Notes: generated from the letters alone by a model not told the origin. A DNA stretch of 64,000 bases from Ornithinicoccus hortensis (GCF_006716185.1 NZ_VFOP01000001.1:3596001-3660000), one strand, 5' to 3'; numbered from the stretch's first letter, positions 1 to 9,519 are shown. Numbers and translations: made by a program.

Positions 1-1
1 G

Positions 2-883
2 AAGCTGCGGCCCTCCCTGGTGGTCGTCGACTCCGTGCAGACCGTGGCCAGCGTCGACGTCGAGGGTGCCGCGGGCAACGTCAGCCAGGTCCGCGAGGTC
101 GCCTCGGCGCTGATCCAGGCGGCCAAGCGCACCGACACCGCGGCCGTGCTGATCGGCCACGTGACCAAGGACGGTGCCATCGCCGGGCCCCGGGTGCTGG
201 AGCACCTGGTCGACGTCGTGGTGCAGTTCGAGGGCGAGCGCCACTCCCGCCTCCGGCTCGTCCGCGCGGTGAAGAACCGGTTCGGCCCCACCGACGAGGT
301 CGGCTGCTTCGACATGGGCGACTCCGGCATCGTCGGCCTGCCCGACCCGTCCGGCCTGTTCCTGACCAACCGGGACCGCGCCGTCCCCGGCACCTGCGTC
401 ACCGTCACCCTGGAGGGACGCCGCCCGCTGGTCGCCGAGGTGCAGGCGCTGGTCACCGAGGCCCACGGCAACCCCCGGCGCACCACGAGCGGGCTGGACA
501 GCTCCCGGCTGGCCATGGTGCTCGCCGTGCTGACCCGCCGGGCGGACGTCTTCCTCGGCAACCACGACTGCTACGCCTCGACCGTCGGCGGGGTCCGCCT
601 CGGTGAACCGTCCGCCGACCTCGCCGTCGCCCTCGCGGTCGCCGGGGCCCGCTTCGACCGGGCCCTGCCCCAGGGCACCATCGCGGTCGGCGAGGTGGGC
701 CTGGCCGGCGACCTGCGCCCGGTCACCGGGCTGCCCCGGCGGCTTGCGGAGGCGGCCCGGATCGGGTTCCACCGCGCGGTCGTGCCCGCCGGCTCGCTCA
801 CCGAGGGGCGGCCGCCGTCGTCGATGACGGTCTTCGAGGCCAGCACCCTGGCCGAGGCCGTGCTGGGGGCGCACGCGGGCTGA
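2..883 (+). CDS. radA: DNA repair protein RadA/Sms, C-terminal part (5' end outside window)
   Basis: RadA is a RecA-like, DnaB-related ATPase that promotes branch migration and processing of recombination intermediates. The reading frame is already open at the left edge (K-L-R-P-S-L-V-V-V-D-S, the Walker B region), so the N-terminal zinc finger and Walker A motif lie outside the window. The RadA-specific motif KNRFGPTDEVG is present near residue 93 of the visible part. The last 130 or so residues form the Lon-protease-like S5 fold (ALPQGTIAVGEVGLAGDLRP) that is typical of the family. The gene is followed by disA and mutY in the same direction. The radA-disA neighbourhood is common in actinobacteria and fits their shared role in responding to branched DNA. 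Identification is secure; only the start is missing. Confidence 0.95.
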   Translation, partial: KLRPSLVVVDSVQTVASVDVEGAAGNVSQVREVASALIQAAKRTDTAAVLIGHVTKDGAIAGPRVLEHLVDVVVQFEGERHSRLRLVRAVKNRFGPTDEVGCFDMGDSGIVGLPDPSGLFLTNRDRAVPGTCVTVTLEGRRPLVAEVQALVTEAHGNPRRTTSGLDSSRLAMVLAVLTRRADVFLGNHDCYASTVGGVRLGEPSADLAVALAVAGARFDRALPQGTIAVGEVGLAGDLRPVTGLPRRLAEAARIGFHRAVVPAGSLTEGRPPSSMTVFEASTLAEAVLGAHAG

Positions 884-1070
884 ACGACCCGCCGGTCGCC
901 CACCGTCCACGCCGCCCGGGCGGCTCGCCCCAGGGGCCGACTCGCGCCCGTCGTCGCCTTGGTCTCATTCGGGTCACAACCCCCGCGGACCCGGCGCGTC
1001 GAGCACCTGCCCTCGTTAGAATCTCCAGCGTCTGACCACGACCTCGATGCACCCCAGGACGGAGCCCTCG

Positions 1071-2147
1071 GTGGACCGCCGCGACGAAGACCTCTTGCGC
1101 ACCACGCTGGCCGCGGTGGCCCCCGGCACCGAACTGCGCGACGGCCTGGAGCGCATCCTGCGTGGCCGGACCGGGGCGCTGATCGTGCTCGGCTACGACC
1201 GCACCATGGAGTCGCTGTGCACCGGCGGGTTCGAGCTGGGCGTCGAGTTCTCCAGCACCGGCCTGCGCGAGCTGGCCAAGATGGACGGCGCGATCGTGCT
1301 GGACCGGGACGGGACCAAGATCATGCGGGCGGCCACCCAGCTGGTGCCCGACCCCACCATCGAGACCCGGGAGAGCGGCACCCGGCACCGCACCGCCGAG
1401 CGGGTGGCCAAGCAGACCGGGCACCCCGTGGTGTCGGTCAGCCAGTCGATGGCCATCGTGGCCGTCTACGTCGGCAACCTGCGGCACGTCCTGGAGGACT
1501 CCAGCCAGATCCTGTCCCGGGCCAACCAGGCGCTGCAGACGCTGGAGCGCTACAAGTCCCGCCTCGACGAGGTGAGCGGCACGTTGTCCGCCCTGGAGAT
1601 CGAGGACCTGGTCACGATCCGGGACGTCACCGCGGTGCTGCAACGCCTGGAGATGGTGCGCCGGATCAGCGACGAGATCGAGCAGTACGCCCTCGAGCTC
1701 GGGACCGACGGCCGGTTGATGAGCCTGCAGCTGGAGGAGCTCACCGGGGGGCTCGGCAACGACCGCGAGCTCGTGGTCCGGGACTACATCGACTCGGCCA
1801 AGCACCCCCGCTCGGTCGAGTCGGTGCTGGACTGCCTGTCCAAGCTGTCCTCGACGGACCTGCTCGACCTCACCTCGGTCGCCCGCTGCCTGGGCTTCGT
1901 CGTGGTCGGCGACGCCCTGGACTCCTCGGTCGTCCCCCGCGGGTTCCGCCTGCTGTCCCGGATCCCGCGGCTGCCCGGGGTCATCGTGGACCGGCTCATC
2001 GAGGAGTTCGGCTCGCTGCAGGACCTGCTGTCCGCGGGCGTGGAGGAGCTGCAGGTCGTCGACGGGGTCGGGGACAGCCGGGCCCGCGCGGTCCGGGAGG
2101 GGCTGTCCCGCCTGGCCGAGTCCAGCATCCTCGAGCGCTACGTCTGA
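1071..2147 (+). CDS. disA: DNA integrity scanning protein DisA, diadenylate cyclase
   Basis: DisA condenses two ATP into cyclic di-AMP and scans DNA for branched structures through its C-terminal helix-hairpin-helix domain. The DAC domain carries the two signature motifs, DGA at about residues 72-74 (KMDGAIVLD) and RHR at 105-107 (SGTRHRTAE). The central helical spine and a C-terminal HhH stretch ([18 protein letters not shown]) follow. The length of 358 residues equals the usual actinobacterial size. I chose GTG at 1071 because a GGAG lies 7 bases upstream. An in-frame ATG at 1047 has no visible ribosome-binding site and would add eight residues. It lies 187 bases after radA, so it may have its own promoter (a TAGAAT -10-like word at 1017-1022, no good -35). 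mutY follows after 14 bases. Confidence 0.95.
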   Translation: MDRRDEDLLRTTLAAVAPGTELRDGLERILRGRTGALIVLGYDRTMESLCTGGFELGVEFSSTGLRELAKMDGAIVLDRDGTKIMRAATQLVPDPTIETRESGTRHRTAERVAKQTGHPVVSVSQSMAIVAVYVGNLRHVLEDSSQILSRANQALQTLERYKSRLDEVSGTLSALEIEDLVTIRDVTAVLQRLEMVRRISDEIEQYALELGTDGRLMSLQLEELTGGLGNDRELVVRDYIDSAKHPRSVESVLDCLSKLSSTDLLDLTSVARCLGFVVVGDALDSSVVPRGFRLLSRIPRLPGVIVDRLIEEFGSLQDLLSAGVEELQVVDGVGDSRARAVREGLSRLAESSILERYV

Positions 2148-2161
2148 GCCACCCCGCCGCC

Positions 2162-3070
2162 GTGCCCTCCGCAGTCCCCCCGCGCCCACCCGCGCCCCCG
2201 GCACCCGCCGAGCTGCACGCCCGGGTGCTGCCCTGGTATGCCGAGCACGCCCGGACCCTGCCGTGGCGCGACCCCGACTGCTCCCCCTGGGGCGTGCTGG
2301 TCTCGGAGGTGATGCTGCAGCAGACGCCGGTCGCCCGGGTCGAACAGGTCTGGCGGGAGTGGTTACGCCGCTGGCCGACGCCGCCCGACCTGGCGGCCGA
2401 ACCCGCCGGGGAGGCGGTCCGTGCCTGGGGCCGGCTCGGCTACCCCCGCCGGGCGCTGCGGCTGCACGCCGCGGCCACCGCCATCACCGAACGCTTCGAC
2501 GGGCAGGTGCCTGCCACCCCCGAGGAACTGCGCAGCCTGCCAGGTGTCGGTGAGTACACCGCGGCCGCCGTCGGGGCCTTTGCGTTCGGGGTGCGCGCGG
2601 TGGTGCTGGACACCAACGTCCGCCGGGTGCTGGCCAGGGCCTGCGGCGGGACCGGCCAGGGAGCACCGTCGCTCACGGCGGCAGAGCGCCGGCTGGCCGA
2701 GGGCGTGCTGCCCCACGACCCGGCGACGTCCGCCACCTGGAACGTCGCGGTGATGGAGCTGGGGGCGCTGGTGTGCACCGCCCGCAACCCCCGCTGCGCC
2801 GACTGTCCCCTCGCCCCTGTCTGTCGGTGGGCCCTGGCGGGCCATCCGGCATACGACGGCCCGGTGCGCGCCCCGCAACGGTGGCAGGGCACCGACCGGC
2901 AGTGCCGGGGGCTCCTGGTCGACCGGGTGCGGTCCGGGACGGGCCCGGTCCCTGCGGCGGACCTGGCACCGGTCTGGCCGGACGCCGCGCAGCGGGACCG
3001 GTGCCTGGCCAGCCTGCTGGAGGACGGCCTGCTCGAGCAGGTGCCTGGCGGCTACGCCTTCCCGGCCTGA
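2162..3070 (+). CDS. mutY: A/G-specific adenine glycosylase MutY
   Basis: This enzyme excises adenine mispaired with 8-oxoguanine or guanine. The HhH-GPD fold is clear: catalytic Glu in SEVMLQQT (about residue 49), hairpin LPGVGEYTA (126-134) and catalytic Asp in VLDTNVRRV (150). The 4Fe-4S ligands follow the C-X6-C-X2-C-X5-C pattern (Cys205, 212, 215, 221). At 302 residues it lacks most of the C-terminal NUDIX-like 8-oxoG recognition domain of E. coli MutY; this shorter form is usual in actinobacteria. GTG at 2162 is taken as start because it lies 14 bases after the disA stop and gives the standard N-terminus, although the frame is open far upstream. The gene is probably co-transcribed with disA. 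The 33-bp repeat array begins 27 bases after its stop. Confidence 0.94.
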   Translation: MPSAVPPRPPAPPAPAELHARVLPWYAEHARTLPWRDPDCSPWGVLVSEVMLQQTPVARVEQVWREWLRRWPTPPDLAAEPAGEAVRAWGRLGYPRRALRLHAAATAITERFDGQVPATPEELRSLPGVGEYTAAAVGAFAFGVRAVVLDTNVRRVLARACGGTGQGAPSLTAAERRLAEGVLPHDPATSATWNVAVMELGALVCTARNPRCADCPLAPVCRWALAGHPAYDGPVRAPQRWQGTDRQCRGLLVDRVRSGTGPVPAADLAPVWPDAAQRDRCLASLLEDGLLEQVPGGYAFPA

Positions 3071-3097
3071 CTCCTGGCCCATCCCCCCTACCCCGAC

Positions 3098-3229
3098 CGG
3101 ACGTGCCGTCTGGCGGTCTGTACCCCTGACCGAACGCGTGGTCTGGCGGTCTGTACCCCTGACCGAACGCGTGGTCTGGCGGTCTGTACCCCTGACCGAA
3201 CGCGTGGTCTGGCGATCTCCACCCGAGGC
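3098..3229. repeat. 33-bp tandem repeat array (3 full units plus a diverged fourth)
   Basis: Units start at 3098, 3131, 3164 and 3197. Units 2 and 3 are identical; unit 1 differs mainly in its first ten bases and unit 4 decays in its second half. Each unit opens with CGRACG and contains TCTGGCGG. The array lies between the convergent 3' ends of mutY and the protease gene. A second array of the same period and related sequence lies at 37511-37619. There are no unique spacers, so this is not CRISPR. Confidence 0.9.
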
Positions 3230-3292
3230 TGACCCCTGTCTCGCCCCCGACATGCCCGGCCCACTCCCCGCCCGTACCGCCCCCGGACACGG

Positions 3293-3327
3293 GACCGCGC
3301 CCCGGGATGGCTTCCCGGGGCGCGGTC
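3293..3327. terminator. Bidirectional hairpin between mutY and the protease gene
   Basis: A perfect 15-bp stem (GACCGCGCCCCGGGA paired with TCCCGGGGCGCGGTC) with a 5-base loop lies between two convergent genes. It lacks a T-run, as is common in high-GC actinobacteria. Position makes it the likely terminator for the protease gene and perhaps for the disA-mutY transcript. Confidence 0.75.
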
Positions 3328-3359
3328 TCGATGGGGGTTGGGGTTAGGTCACCCGACGG

Positions 3360-6300
3360 TCACTCCAGGGTGGCCAACTCCTCGGCCACCTCGGTGGAGA
3401 CCGCCGTCGTCCCACCGAGCACGTAGACCGTGCCCGGCTTGAGCCGCTCGAGCTCGGCCCAGGTGGAGTCCGGGATCTCGGTCGGCTTGGTCAGCAGCAC
3501 CGGAGCTTCGACCAGACCGGCGCGAGCCGCTCCGGCCAGGGCGTCCGGCCAGTTCTGACCCGAGGCCACGAAGACATTGGCGTTCGTCTCGTAGTCCGCC
3601 GAGATCTGCACCGCGGTCTCGTACCGGGTGTCGCCGCGCAGCCGCTCGACCGCACCGAACTCACCCAGCGCCTCGACCACGTCCTCGGACACGGCCTCGG
3701 TGCCACCGAGCACCTTGATGTCGGTCGGGTTCAACCGGTTCAGCTCCGTCTCGGTCGCGAACGGCACCTCGTCCGGGCGGACCAGCAGGACCGGCCCGTC
3801 CAGGGCACCGGCGCGGGCCGCGCCGGCCAGCGCGTCCGGGTAGTTGCGCCCCGTGGCGACGTACACGACGTCGGCCGAGTCGAACTCCTGGGCGATCGCC
3901 GCAGCGGTCTCGTACCGGTCAGAGCCGCGCAGGCGGCTGATGTCGGCGTCCGGCAGGTGGTCGCCGATCGCCTCGAGTACGTCGTTCGAGACGGCGCTCG
4001 TCCCACCGAGGACGATCACGTTCGCCGGGCCGAGGCGACCCAGCTCGGTGAGCGTCTGCGGGGGCACGAAGTCCGGACGGGTCAGCAGGACCGGCGCCTC
4101 GACCGACCCGGCCAGCGCGGCCGAGGCCAGCGCGTCCGGGTAGTCGCGACCGGTCGCCACGAACACCGTGTCGGACTCGTCATACAGGCCCGAGATCGCC
4201 GCCGCGGTGCCGTACCGGTCGGAACCGGACAGCCGCACGACGTCGGGGTGGACCGGGCCCGGCTCCTCGACGCAGGAGGCGTCCAGCAGGTCGAAGTCCT
4301 GCGTGACCGTCTCACCGCGCGGCACCGTCACCGCGGCCGACTCCGGACGGTAGCCGTCCTTCGTGGCCGTGACGTCGGACTCCCCGACGCGGGTGTCGAA
4401 CCACGTCGCGTAGGTGCCCTCGGCCGTGGTGGTCAGGAACCACCCCGGGTGGTCGCCGTTCGGGGAGATGTCCACGCCGGCTCCGGCCAGCGGGCTGGCC
4501 TCGCCCTCGCAGGTCTCACCCTGGACCAGGCCCTGGAGCTTGCCCCAGAACAGCGGCGCGTTCACCGTCATGGTGACCGGCACCTCGGGCGCAGCGCCCG
4601 GGGCGTTGGAGGACACCCGGATCGCGGCCGAGTAGGTACCCGGCTGCGGGACGTCACCGTTGGTGGTGACCTCGACGGTCACCTCCTCGCCTGCCGGCAC
4701 GGTGAACTCGGTCTGCGACAGCTCCAGCCAGTCGACCTCTCCGCCGGCCGACCCGCACTCGTCGTAGCCGGGCAGCTGCTCGGCGTCGGGAGTCGGGGTG
4801 AAGCCGCCGGAGGATCCACCGACCTTGGCGAAGCCACAGGCCGCGCCACCGCGGTAGACCGCCGTGTTGGAGTTCGGCAGGTCCTCCCAGGCGTCGGTCT
4901 CCGGGTCGTAGGCGAACGTGGTGTTGCTCACCGAAGCGCCCTGGACACCACCGTTGACGATCAACTGGCCGTTGGCGACGGCGTAATTGCTCGCCCAGGT
5001 GTCGACCGGAGCGTCAGCGATGGCGCTCCAGGTGTCCGAGGCCGTGTCGTAGACGTAGCTGTCCGCGGTCCCCGCCGCACCACCGTTACCGCCGGTGCAG
5101 TAGATCGCGTCGCCGATGCCACCACAGGAGGCGAAGGCGACCGGGGCGGGGTAGTCCGCCAGTTCGGTCCAGCTGTCGGACGCGACGTCGTATGCCGCCA
5201 CGCCGGTGCCCATCGGGGTGCAGTCCGCGGTGGTGCACCCACCGACGGTGTAGAGCTTCCCACCGGCGACGGCCTGACCCGCGGCGGACACCGCGGACGG
5301 CGCCTCCGCACCCTCGGTCCAGGCATCGCTGTCCGGGTCGTAGATGTACGTCGAGGTCACCGGGTCACCGTCGGACCAGCCGCCGGCGACGACGAGCTGA
5401 CCGTTGATCGCACCCACCGAGACAGCCTGACCCGGAGCGGGCAGCGGAGCCACCTCGGTCCATGCCAGCGCCTCGTTGTCGTACTTCAGCACGGTGTCGC
5501 GCGACGCGGTGCCGTCGGTGCCACCGATGGAGTACCAGTCGCCGTCGAGCGAGACGACGCGGTTGTCCATCACCGTGGCCGGCAGGGCGCCCAGGTCGAC
5601 CCAGGGCTCGTCGGACGGCGTGGCCTCAGCCTCGAAGTCACCGGCGGCACCGTTGGCGGGCGCCGCGGCGAACGAGGTCTCGACCTCACGCTTGATCTCC
5701 GGCGCGCCCTCGGCGGCCGCGATCTCGTCCCGGGTCATCCGGGTTCCGTCCGCACGGAGCAGCTCGAAGTCACCCGGGATCTCCTCCAGGACGACATCGA
5801 CCGCGCCGGTGCCGTCGTTGGAGATGACCAGGTCCTCGGTCGCGGAGTCGCCCAGGTCCACCTCGGTGTCGATCGACTCCGGGGTGACCATCAGGTGACC
5901 GGCCCCGAGCTCGAAGTCGCCACGGACCACGTCGTCGGCGACGACGGTGATGTCCTCCGACTTCGACTCGTAGTTGCGGGCGGCCGCCTCGAACGCGTGG
6001 CTGCCCGGCGTGCCGCTGAACAGCCAGTAGTAACCGTCGTCCAGGTTCTCGTCGGCCTCGGTGGCCGCCGTGACGCCCTTCTCGTCCTCGTTGTCCAGGT
6101 TGGTCACCGAGGCGCCGACGATGCCGTCGCCGGTGTTCAGGTCGTAGACGTTGCCGACGACCAGACCACCCTCGATCGGCTCACAGGCGCGGTTGCCGAG
6201 GAACACGTCGTCGACCTGCCACCAGTAGTCGTAGGAGGCCTCGTAGTGGAACCGGACCTGCACATCGGACTCACCGGCAGCGTCCGGAGCCGGCAGCACG

Positions 6301-8678
6301 ACCTCGCCGCGGGTGTCCGCGGTGTAGGACTCCAGCGTGGTCCAGGTGGACCCGCCGTCGGTGCTGACCTCGACCGAGCCAGACTCACCAGCGCCCAGGA
6401 AGGCGTTGTAGTCGTGCTTGAAGCCGACGACCGGGTCGCTGAGGCTGCTCATGTCGATGGACGGGGACACCAGCGAGGTGTCCTGCGTGACGCCGCTGCC
6501 GGCGTTGTCGCTGTCGATGATCGCGAAGCCGCCCTCACCACCGGTGAGGTTGCCGCGCGAACCCGGGTCGTCGAAGACCCAGACCGACCCGCTGTCGGCG
6601 TCGTCGGTCACGGTCCAGCCGTCGGGCACCTCGGTGCCGTCGAAGGTCTCGGACACGCCCTCGGTGACGTGCTGGTAGCCGGGAGCCGTGCAGCTCTCGG
6701 AGTCCACCGTCAGCCCGAAGTCGACCGTGGCGTTGGCCGCCGCGTCCGGGGTGACCTCGACCTCCTCGCTGCCCACCGTGTACCCGGGGTACTGAGCGGT
6801 GGCCTTCAGCGTGTAGGTCGTGCCGGCCGGGACCTCGACGGTGTACTCACCGGTCTCCGGGTCGCTGAACGCCTGGACCGGCGTGCCCTCGATCGAGATC
6901 GCGGCGTACAGCGGCCAGCCGTGCCCGGAGGCGTCGGTCACCGTGCCGGAGATCGTGCCGGCCTCGGCCGGCTCCAGCGCGAAGTCCTGCGTCGTGGTCT
7001 CCTCCGCGACGACCGTGGCGGTGGCGCTGTCGTCCCCGTACCCGAAGGCGGAGACGTCGACGTCGTAGTCGCCGGCGGTGAGCAGGGCGTTGTACTTGCC
7101 CTCGTCGTTGGTGGTCAGGTCGCGCTCGATGTCGCCGCTGATGTGCACGGCGGCGCCGGAGATCGGGTCCCCGGTCGAGGCGTCGGTGATCGTGCCGGTC
7201 AGCGTGCCGGTGTCGCCCGTGGGGGCTTCCTCCATCGCGGCCAGCACGTCCAGGCGGCCCTCACCGAAGACGTTGTTGTTCTCGGCGGTGCCACCGCACT
7301 GCAGGTCCTCGGTGTCGATCGCGGTGCCGTTGAGCAGCGCCCGCGTCGCGTCGATGTCGCCGACCAGGCTGGGCGCACCCGACCAGAGCAGCGCGACCGC
7401 GCCCGCGGCGTGCGGGGCGGCCATCGAGGTCCCGGTGTAGGAGGCGTAGCCGTTGCCGGGGACGGAGGAACGCACGTTGGAGCCCGGTGCCGAGATGTTC
7501 GGCTTGATGACCCCGTCCTGGCCGGCGCCCCGGCTGGAGGACGGTGCGATCACGTGGCTGCTCGTGTAGTTGCCCACCGAGTAGTTGATCGCACGGCTGC
7601 CGGGCGACCCGGAGGTGTTGCAGGCCGAGCCGCTGTTGCCGTTGGCGAAGACGCCGAAGATGCCCGACGCGTTCCAGGCCTCCTGCCACTCCTCACCGAA
7701 CGGGTCGTTCGAGGGAAGCGTGGTGCCCCAGGAGTTGTTGACGATGTGCGGCCGCTTCGAGGCGTCGGCGTTCTCCCCGTTGAGGTCCGTCGGTGCCAGC
7801 ACCCACTCCATGGACTCCAGCAGGGCGGCATCGCTCGGGCAGCACCCGCTCGTGGCGATCCAGGTGGCGCCGGGCGCCACACCGATCTGGTTCTCCCCGC
7901 CGTCGTCGCCGATCATGGTGCCCATCGTGTGGGACCCGTGGCCGTCGTAGTCGGTCGGGAAGTCGCTGCTGCCCTGCACCTCCAACCAGTTGTAGTTGTG
8001 GTCGAAGGTGCCGTCACCGTTGTTGCCCCGGTAGTGGGACACCAGTGCCGGGTGGTCGTACTGCACACCCGTGTCGATGTTGGCCACGACGATGCCCTCG
8101 CCGGTCACGCCGTACTCGGACCAGACGTCGTCGGCGTTGATGTCGGCGACACCCCACTCCACGGCCGTCGGGGACATCTGCGGCTCGTCGAGCACGTCGT
8201 CCGGCTGCTCGACCTCGAAGCTGGCGATGATCCGGTCCACGCCCTTGTCGGCGGCCAGCGAGGTCACCAGCGCGGCATCCCCGGCGTCGACCTTGATCAC
8301 GTTGGAGATGTAGAAGTGCTGGTAGCTCACCCCCTGCTCGTCCAACTGGGCGCGGACGTCGGCCTGGCTCTTCTCAGCCGTGTCGCGCAGGGCCTGGTAC
8401 ACGGCCTCGCCACGGGCGTCCCAGTCCGCGATGGACGCGAACTGGGTCAGGTCCGGCCGCTCGGCGAAGTGCACCCAGAACTCGGCACTCCCCTTGGCGT
8501 CCAGTTCTTCCTGGACCTGGGCGTCGATACTGGCCGGCGCCTTCTCGGTCTGGAGTCCTGGGGACGCCATATCGGCCGGCGGGCTGGCGGTCGCTACGGT
8601 CGCGCCGAAACCTGATGCAATCAGCGATGCACCGGCGAGACCGACGAGCCACCCCCTCCGGTGTTGATGTATTGCCAC
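3360..8678 (-). CDS. Secreted subtilisin-like (S8) protease with Kelch-type and cell-wall-binding (CWB2) repeats
   Basis: A 1772-residue exported protein. A signal peptide occupies residues 1-31 (basic start, hydrophobic core, ATA-S cleavage region). An I9-type propeptide spans about 50-155. The S8 catalytic domain spans about 175-480, with Asp202 (ANIDTGVQYDHP), His247 (DGHGSHTMGT), oxyanion Asn348 (FANGNSGS) and nucleophile Ser418 (GTSMAAPHAAG). Two carboxypeptidase-regulatory-like beta domains follow (GTLTGTITDASTGDP and GTISGTVTDASGHG), then a jelly-roll/MAM-like region, another regulatory-like domain and a Kelch-like propeller (DGDWYSIGGTDG). The last 300 residues hold three CWB2 repeats (RLSGSDRYGTAAAI, RLRGSDRYETAAAI, RLRGDTRYETAV), which attach proteins to wall polymers. 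The start is GTG with AGGAGG seven bases upstream. The role is probably extracellular protein digestion or wall-protein processing; the substrate is unknown. Confidence 0.92.
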   Translation of the reverse strand: MAIHQHRRGWLVGLAGASLIASGFGATVATASPPADMASPGLQTEKAPASIDAQVQEELDAKGSAEFWVHFAERPDLTQFASIADWDARGEAVYQALRDTAEKSQADVRAQLDEQGVSYQHFYISNVIKVDAGDAALVTSLAADKGVDRIIASFEVEQPDDVLDEPQMSPTAVEWGVADINADDVWSEYGVTGEGIVVANIDTGVQYDHPALVSHYRGNNGDGTFDHNYNWLEVQGSSDFPTDYDGHGSHTMGTMIGDDGGENQIGVAPGATWIATSGCCPSDAALLESMEWVLAPTDLNGENADASKRPHIVNNSWGTTLPSNDPFGEEWQEAWNASGIFGVFANGNSGSACNTSGSPGSRAINYSVGNYTSSHVIAPSSSRGAGQDGVIKPNISAPGSNVRSSVPGNGYASYTGTSMAAPHAAGAVALLWSGAPSLVGDIDATRALLNGTAIDTEDLQCGGTAENNNVFGEGRLDVLAAMEEAPTGDTGTLTGTITDASTGDPISGAAVHISGDIERDLTTNDEGKYNALLTAGDYDVDVSAFGYGDDSATATVVAEETTTQDFALEPAEAGTISGTVTDASGHGWPLYAAISIEGTPVQAFSDPETGEYTVEVPAGTTYTLKATAQYPGYTVGSEEVEVTPDAAANATVDFGLTVDSESCTAPGYQHVTEGVSETFDGTEVPDGWTVTDDADSGSVWVFDDPGSRGNLTGGEGGFAIIDSDNAGSGVTQDTSLVSPSIDMSSLSDPVVGFKHDYNAFLGAGESGSVEVSTDGGSTWTTLESYTADTRGEVVLPAPDAAGESDVQVRFHYEASYDYWWQVDDVFLGNRACEPIEGGLVVGNVYDLNTGDGIVGASVTNLDNEDEKGVTAATEADENLDDGYYWLFSGTPGSHAFEAAARNYESKSEDITVVADDVVRGDFELGAGHLMVTPESIDTEVDLGDSATEDLVISNDGTGAVDVVLEEIPGDFELLRADGTRMTRDEIAAAEGAPEIKREVETSFAAAPANGAAGDFEAEATPSDEPWVDLGALPATVMDNRVVSLDGDWYSIGGTDGTASRDTVLKYDNEALAWTEVAPLPAPGQAVSVGAINGQLVVAGGWSDGDPVTSTYIYDPDSDAWTEGAEAPSAVSAAGQAVAGGKLYTVGGCTTADCTPMGTGVAAYDVASDSWTELADYPAPVAFASCGGIGDAIYCTGGNGGAAGTADSYVYDTASDTWSAIADAPVDTWASNYAVANGQLIVNGGVQGASVSNTTFAYDPETDAWEDLPNSNTAVYRGGAACGFAKVGGSSGGFTPTPDAEQLPGYDECGSAGGEVDWLELSQTEFTVPAGEEVTVEVTTNGDVPQPGTYSAAIRVSSNAPGAAPEVPVTMTVNAPLFWGKLQGLVQGETCEGEASPLAGAGVDISPNGDHPGWFLTTTAEGTYATWFDTRVGESDVTATKDGYRPESAAVTVPRGETVTQDFDLLDASCVEEPGPVHPDVVRLSGSDRYGTAAAISGLYDESDTVFVATGRDYPDALASAALAGSVEAPVLLTRPDFVPPQTLTELGRLGPANVIVLGGTSAVSNDVLEAIGDHLPDADISRLRGSDRYETAAAIAQEFDSADVVYVATGRNYPDALAGAARAGALDGPVLLVRPDEVPFATETELNRLNPTDIKVLGGTEAVSEDVVEALGEFGAVERLRGDTRYETAVQISADYETNANVFVASGQNWPDALAGAARAGLVEAPVLLTKPTEIPDSTWAELERLKPGTVYVLGGTTAVSTEVAEELATLE

Positions 8679-8751
8679 GGTGTTTCCTCCTGAGGCGTTA
8701 CGGAATTTCGGGATGACCCCGACCCTTTGACGCTAGGAAGCGGAAAGCCTG

Positions 8752-8805
8752 CGGACAACGGATCTGGATGGACAATCCGTGGACAACGTGGGCAGTTCCT
8801 GGACA
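8752..8805 (-). promoter_or_regulatory. Cluster of TGGACA direct repeats upstream of the protease gene
   Basis: TGGACA occurs at 8769-8774, 8780-8785 and 8800-8805, with CGGACA at 8752-8757, all in the same orientation. Two copies are 11 bases apart, one helical turn, the usual geometry for tandem binding by OmpR/PhoB-type winged-helix proteins. Such a regulator is encoded immediately upstream (8878-9519). That it binds here is inference. Confidence 0.45.
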
Positions 8806-8877
8806 GCGGGAACTTCGCAGCAACGCCAGACGTCCGCCGGCCCCTCGGGGCAACCGGCGGTGCGGCGTCTGCGCTGT

Positions 8878-9519
8878 TCAGGACCCTGGCTTCGGGCCTA
8901 CCGCGGAGATGTGCCGCCGGGTCACGGCCCGGAAGCCGATGCCCCGGACCGCCTCGACGACGATCGGGGCCGGCAGGTTGTTGAGCTTGCGCCGCAGCCG
9001 CTTCACGACCGCGTGGACCTGGGAGGCGTCACCGACGTGCGGGGTCCCCCAGACCTGCTCGGAGAGGGCGGCGAAGGACCAGACCCGACCCAGGTCACTG
9101 GCGAGCGCACTGAACAGCGCGAACTCCAGCGGCGTAAGTTGCACCTCGCGGGTCCCGGCGGTCAGCACCTGACGGTCGGCGACGATGCGCAGGCCCGGGG
9201 CCGCCAACAGGGCCACCGGAGGGGTCGGGCGGGGACGCTCCCGCGCTCCGCTACCGGACGCGCGGTCCGGAACTTCGGCGCCGTGGCCGGCGGGGGCCTG
9301 GCCCGCCACCCGCTCGGCAGGTGCGGCCGTGCCCGCGAGGATGCGTTGCGCCTCCTCCGCGGAGGACACCACGAGGACCGGCCCCAGGGCACCGAGGCGG
9401 GCCATCAGCCGGGTCCGCTGCTCGACCGTCTCCGCGACCAGGACCAACAGGTCTGAGGTCGCGACGGATGGGGCACCAGTACTCTCCGCTCCCATCAGGA
9501 ACGGAACAACCTGGGTCAT
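8878..9519 (-). CDS. OmpR/PhoB-type winged-helix transcriptional regulator (orphan, degenerate receiver)
   Basis: The C-terminal 100 residues form a Trans_reg_C winged-helix DNA-binding domain (VQLTPLEFALFSALASD, then VHAVVKRLRRKLN and VRGIGFRAV). The N-terminal half looks like a shortened, diverged receiver domain (LLVLVAETVEQRTRLMARL), without a recognisable phospho-acceptor Asp pocket, joined by a Pro/Ala-rich linker. No histidine kinase lies nearby, so the protein may be a non-phosphorylated, orphan regulator. It is transcribed toward the big protease gene 199 bases downstream, whose upstream region holds TGGACA repeats. Protease control is therefore a plausible, untested role. Confidence 0.8.
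   Translation of the reverse strand: MTQVVPFLMGAESTGAPSVATSDLLVLVAETVEQRTRLMARLGALGPVLVVSSAEEAQRILAGTAAPAERVAGQAPAGHGAEVPDRASGSGARERPRPTPPVALLAAPGLRIVADRQVLTAGTREVQLTPLEFALFSALASDLGRVWSFAALSEQVWGTPHVGDASQVHAVVKRLRRKLNNLPAPIVVEAVRGIGFRAVTRRHISAVGPKPGS

Noticed and set aside
3098-3229. CRISPR array
   Set aside because: The 33-bp repeats are directly adjoining with no unique spacers, and no cas gene is present in the window.
3138-3347. A repetitive peptide with an 11-residue period encoded by the 33-bp array
   Set aside because: The period is simply 33/3. All six frames are open across part of the array, there is no ribosome-binding site and the sequence sits between convergent genes.
3957-8615. 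A 1552-codon open frame on the plus strand, opposite the protease gene
   Set aside because: It mirrors the third-position GC bias of the protease gene, has no protein-like motifs, and the minus-strand product has complete catalytic motifs, a signal peptide and a strong ribosome-binding site.
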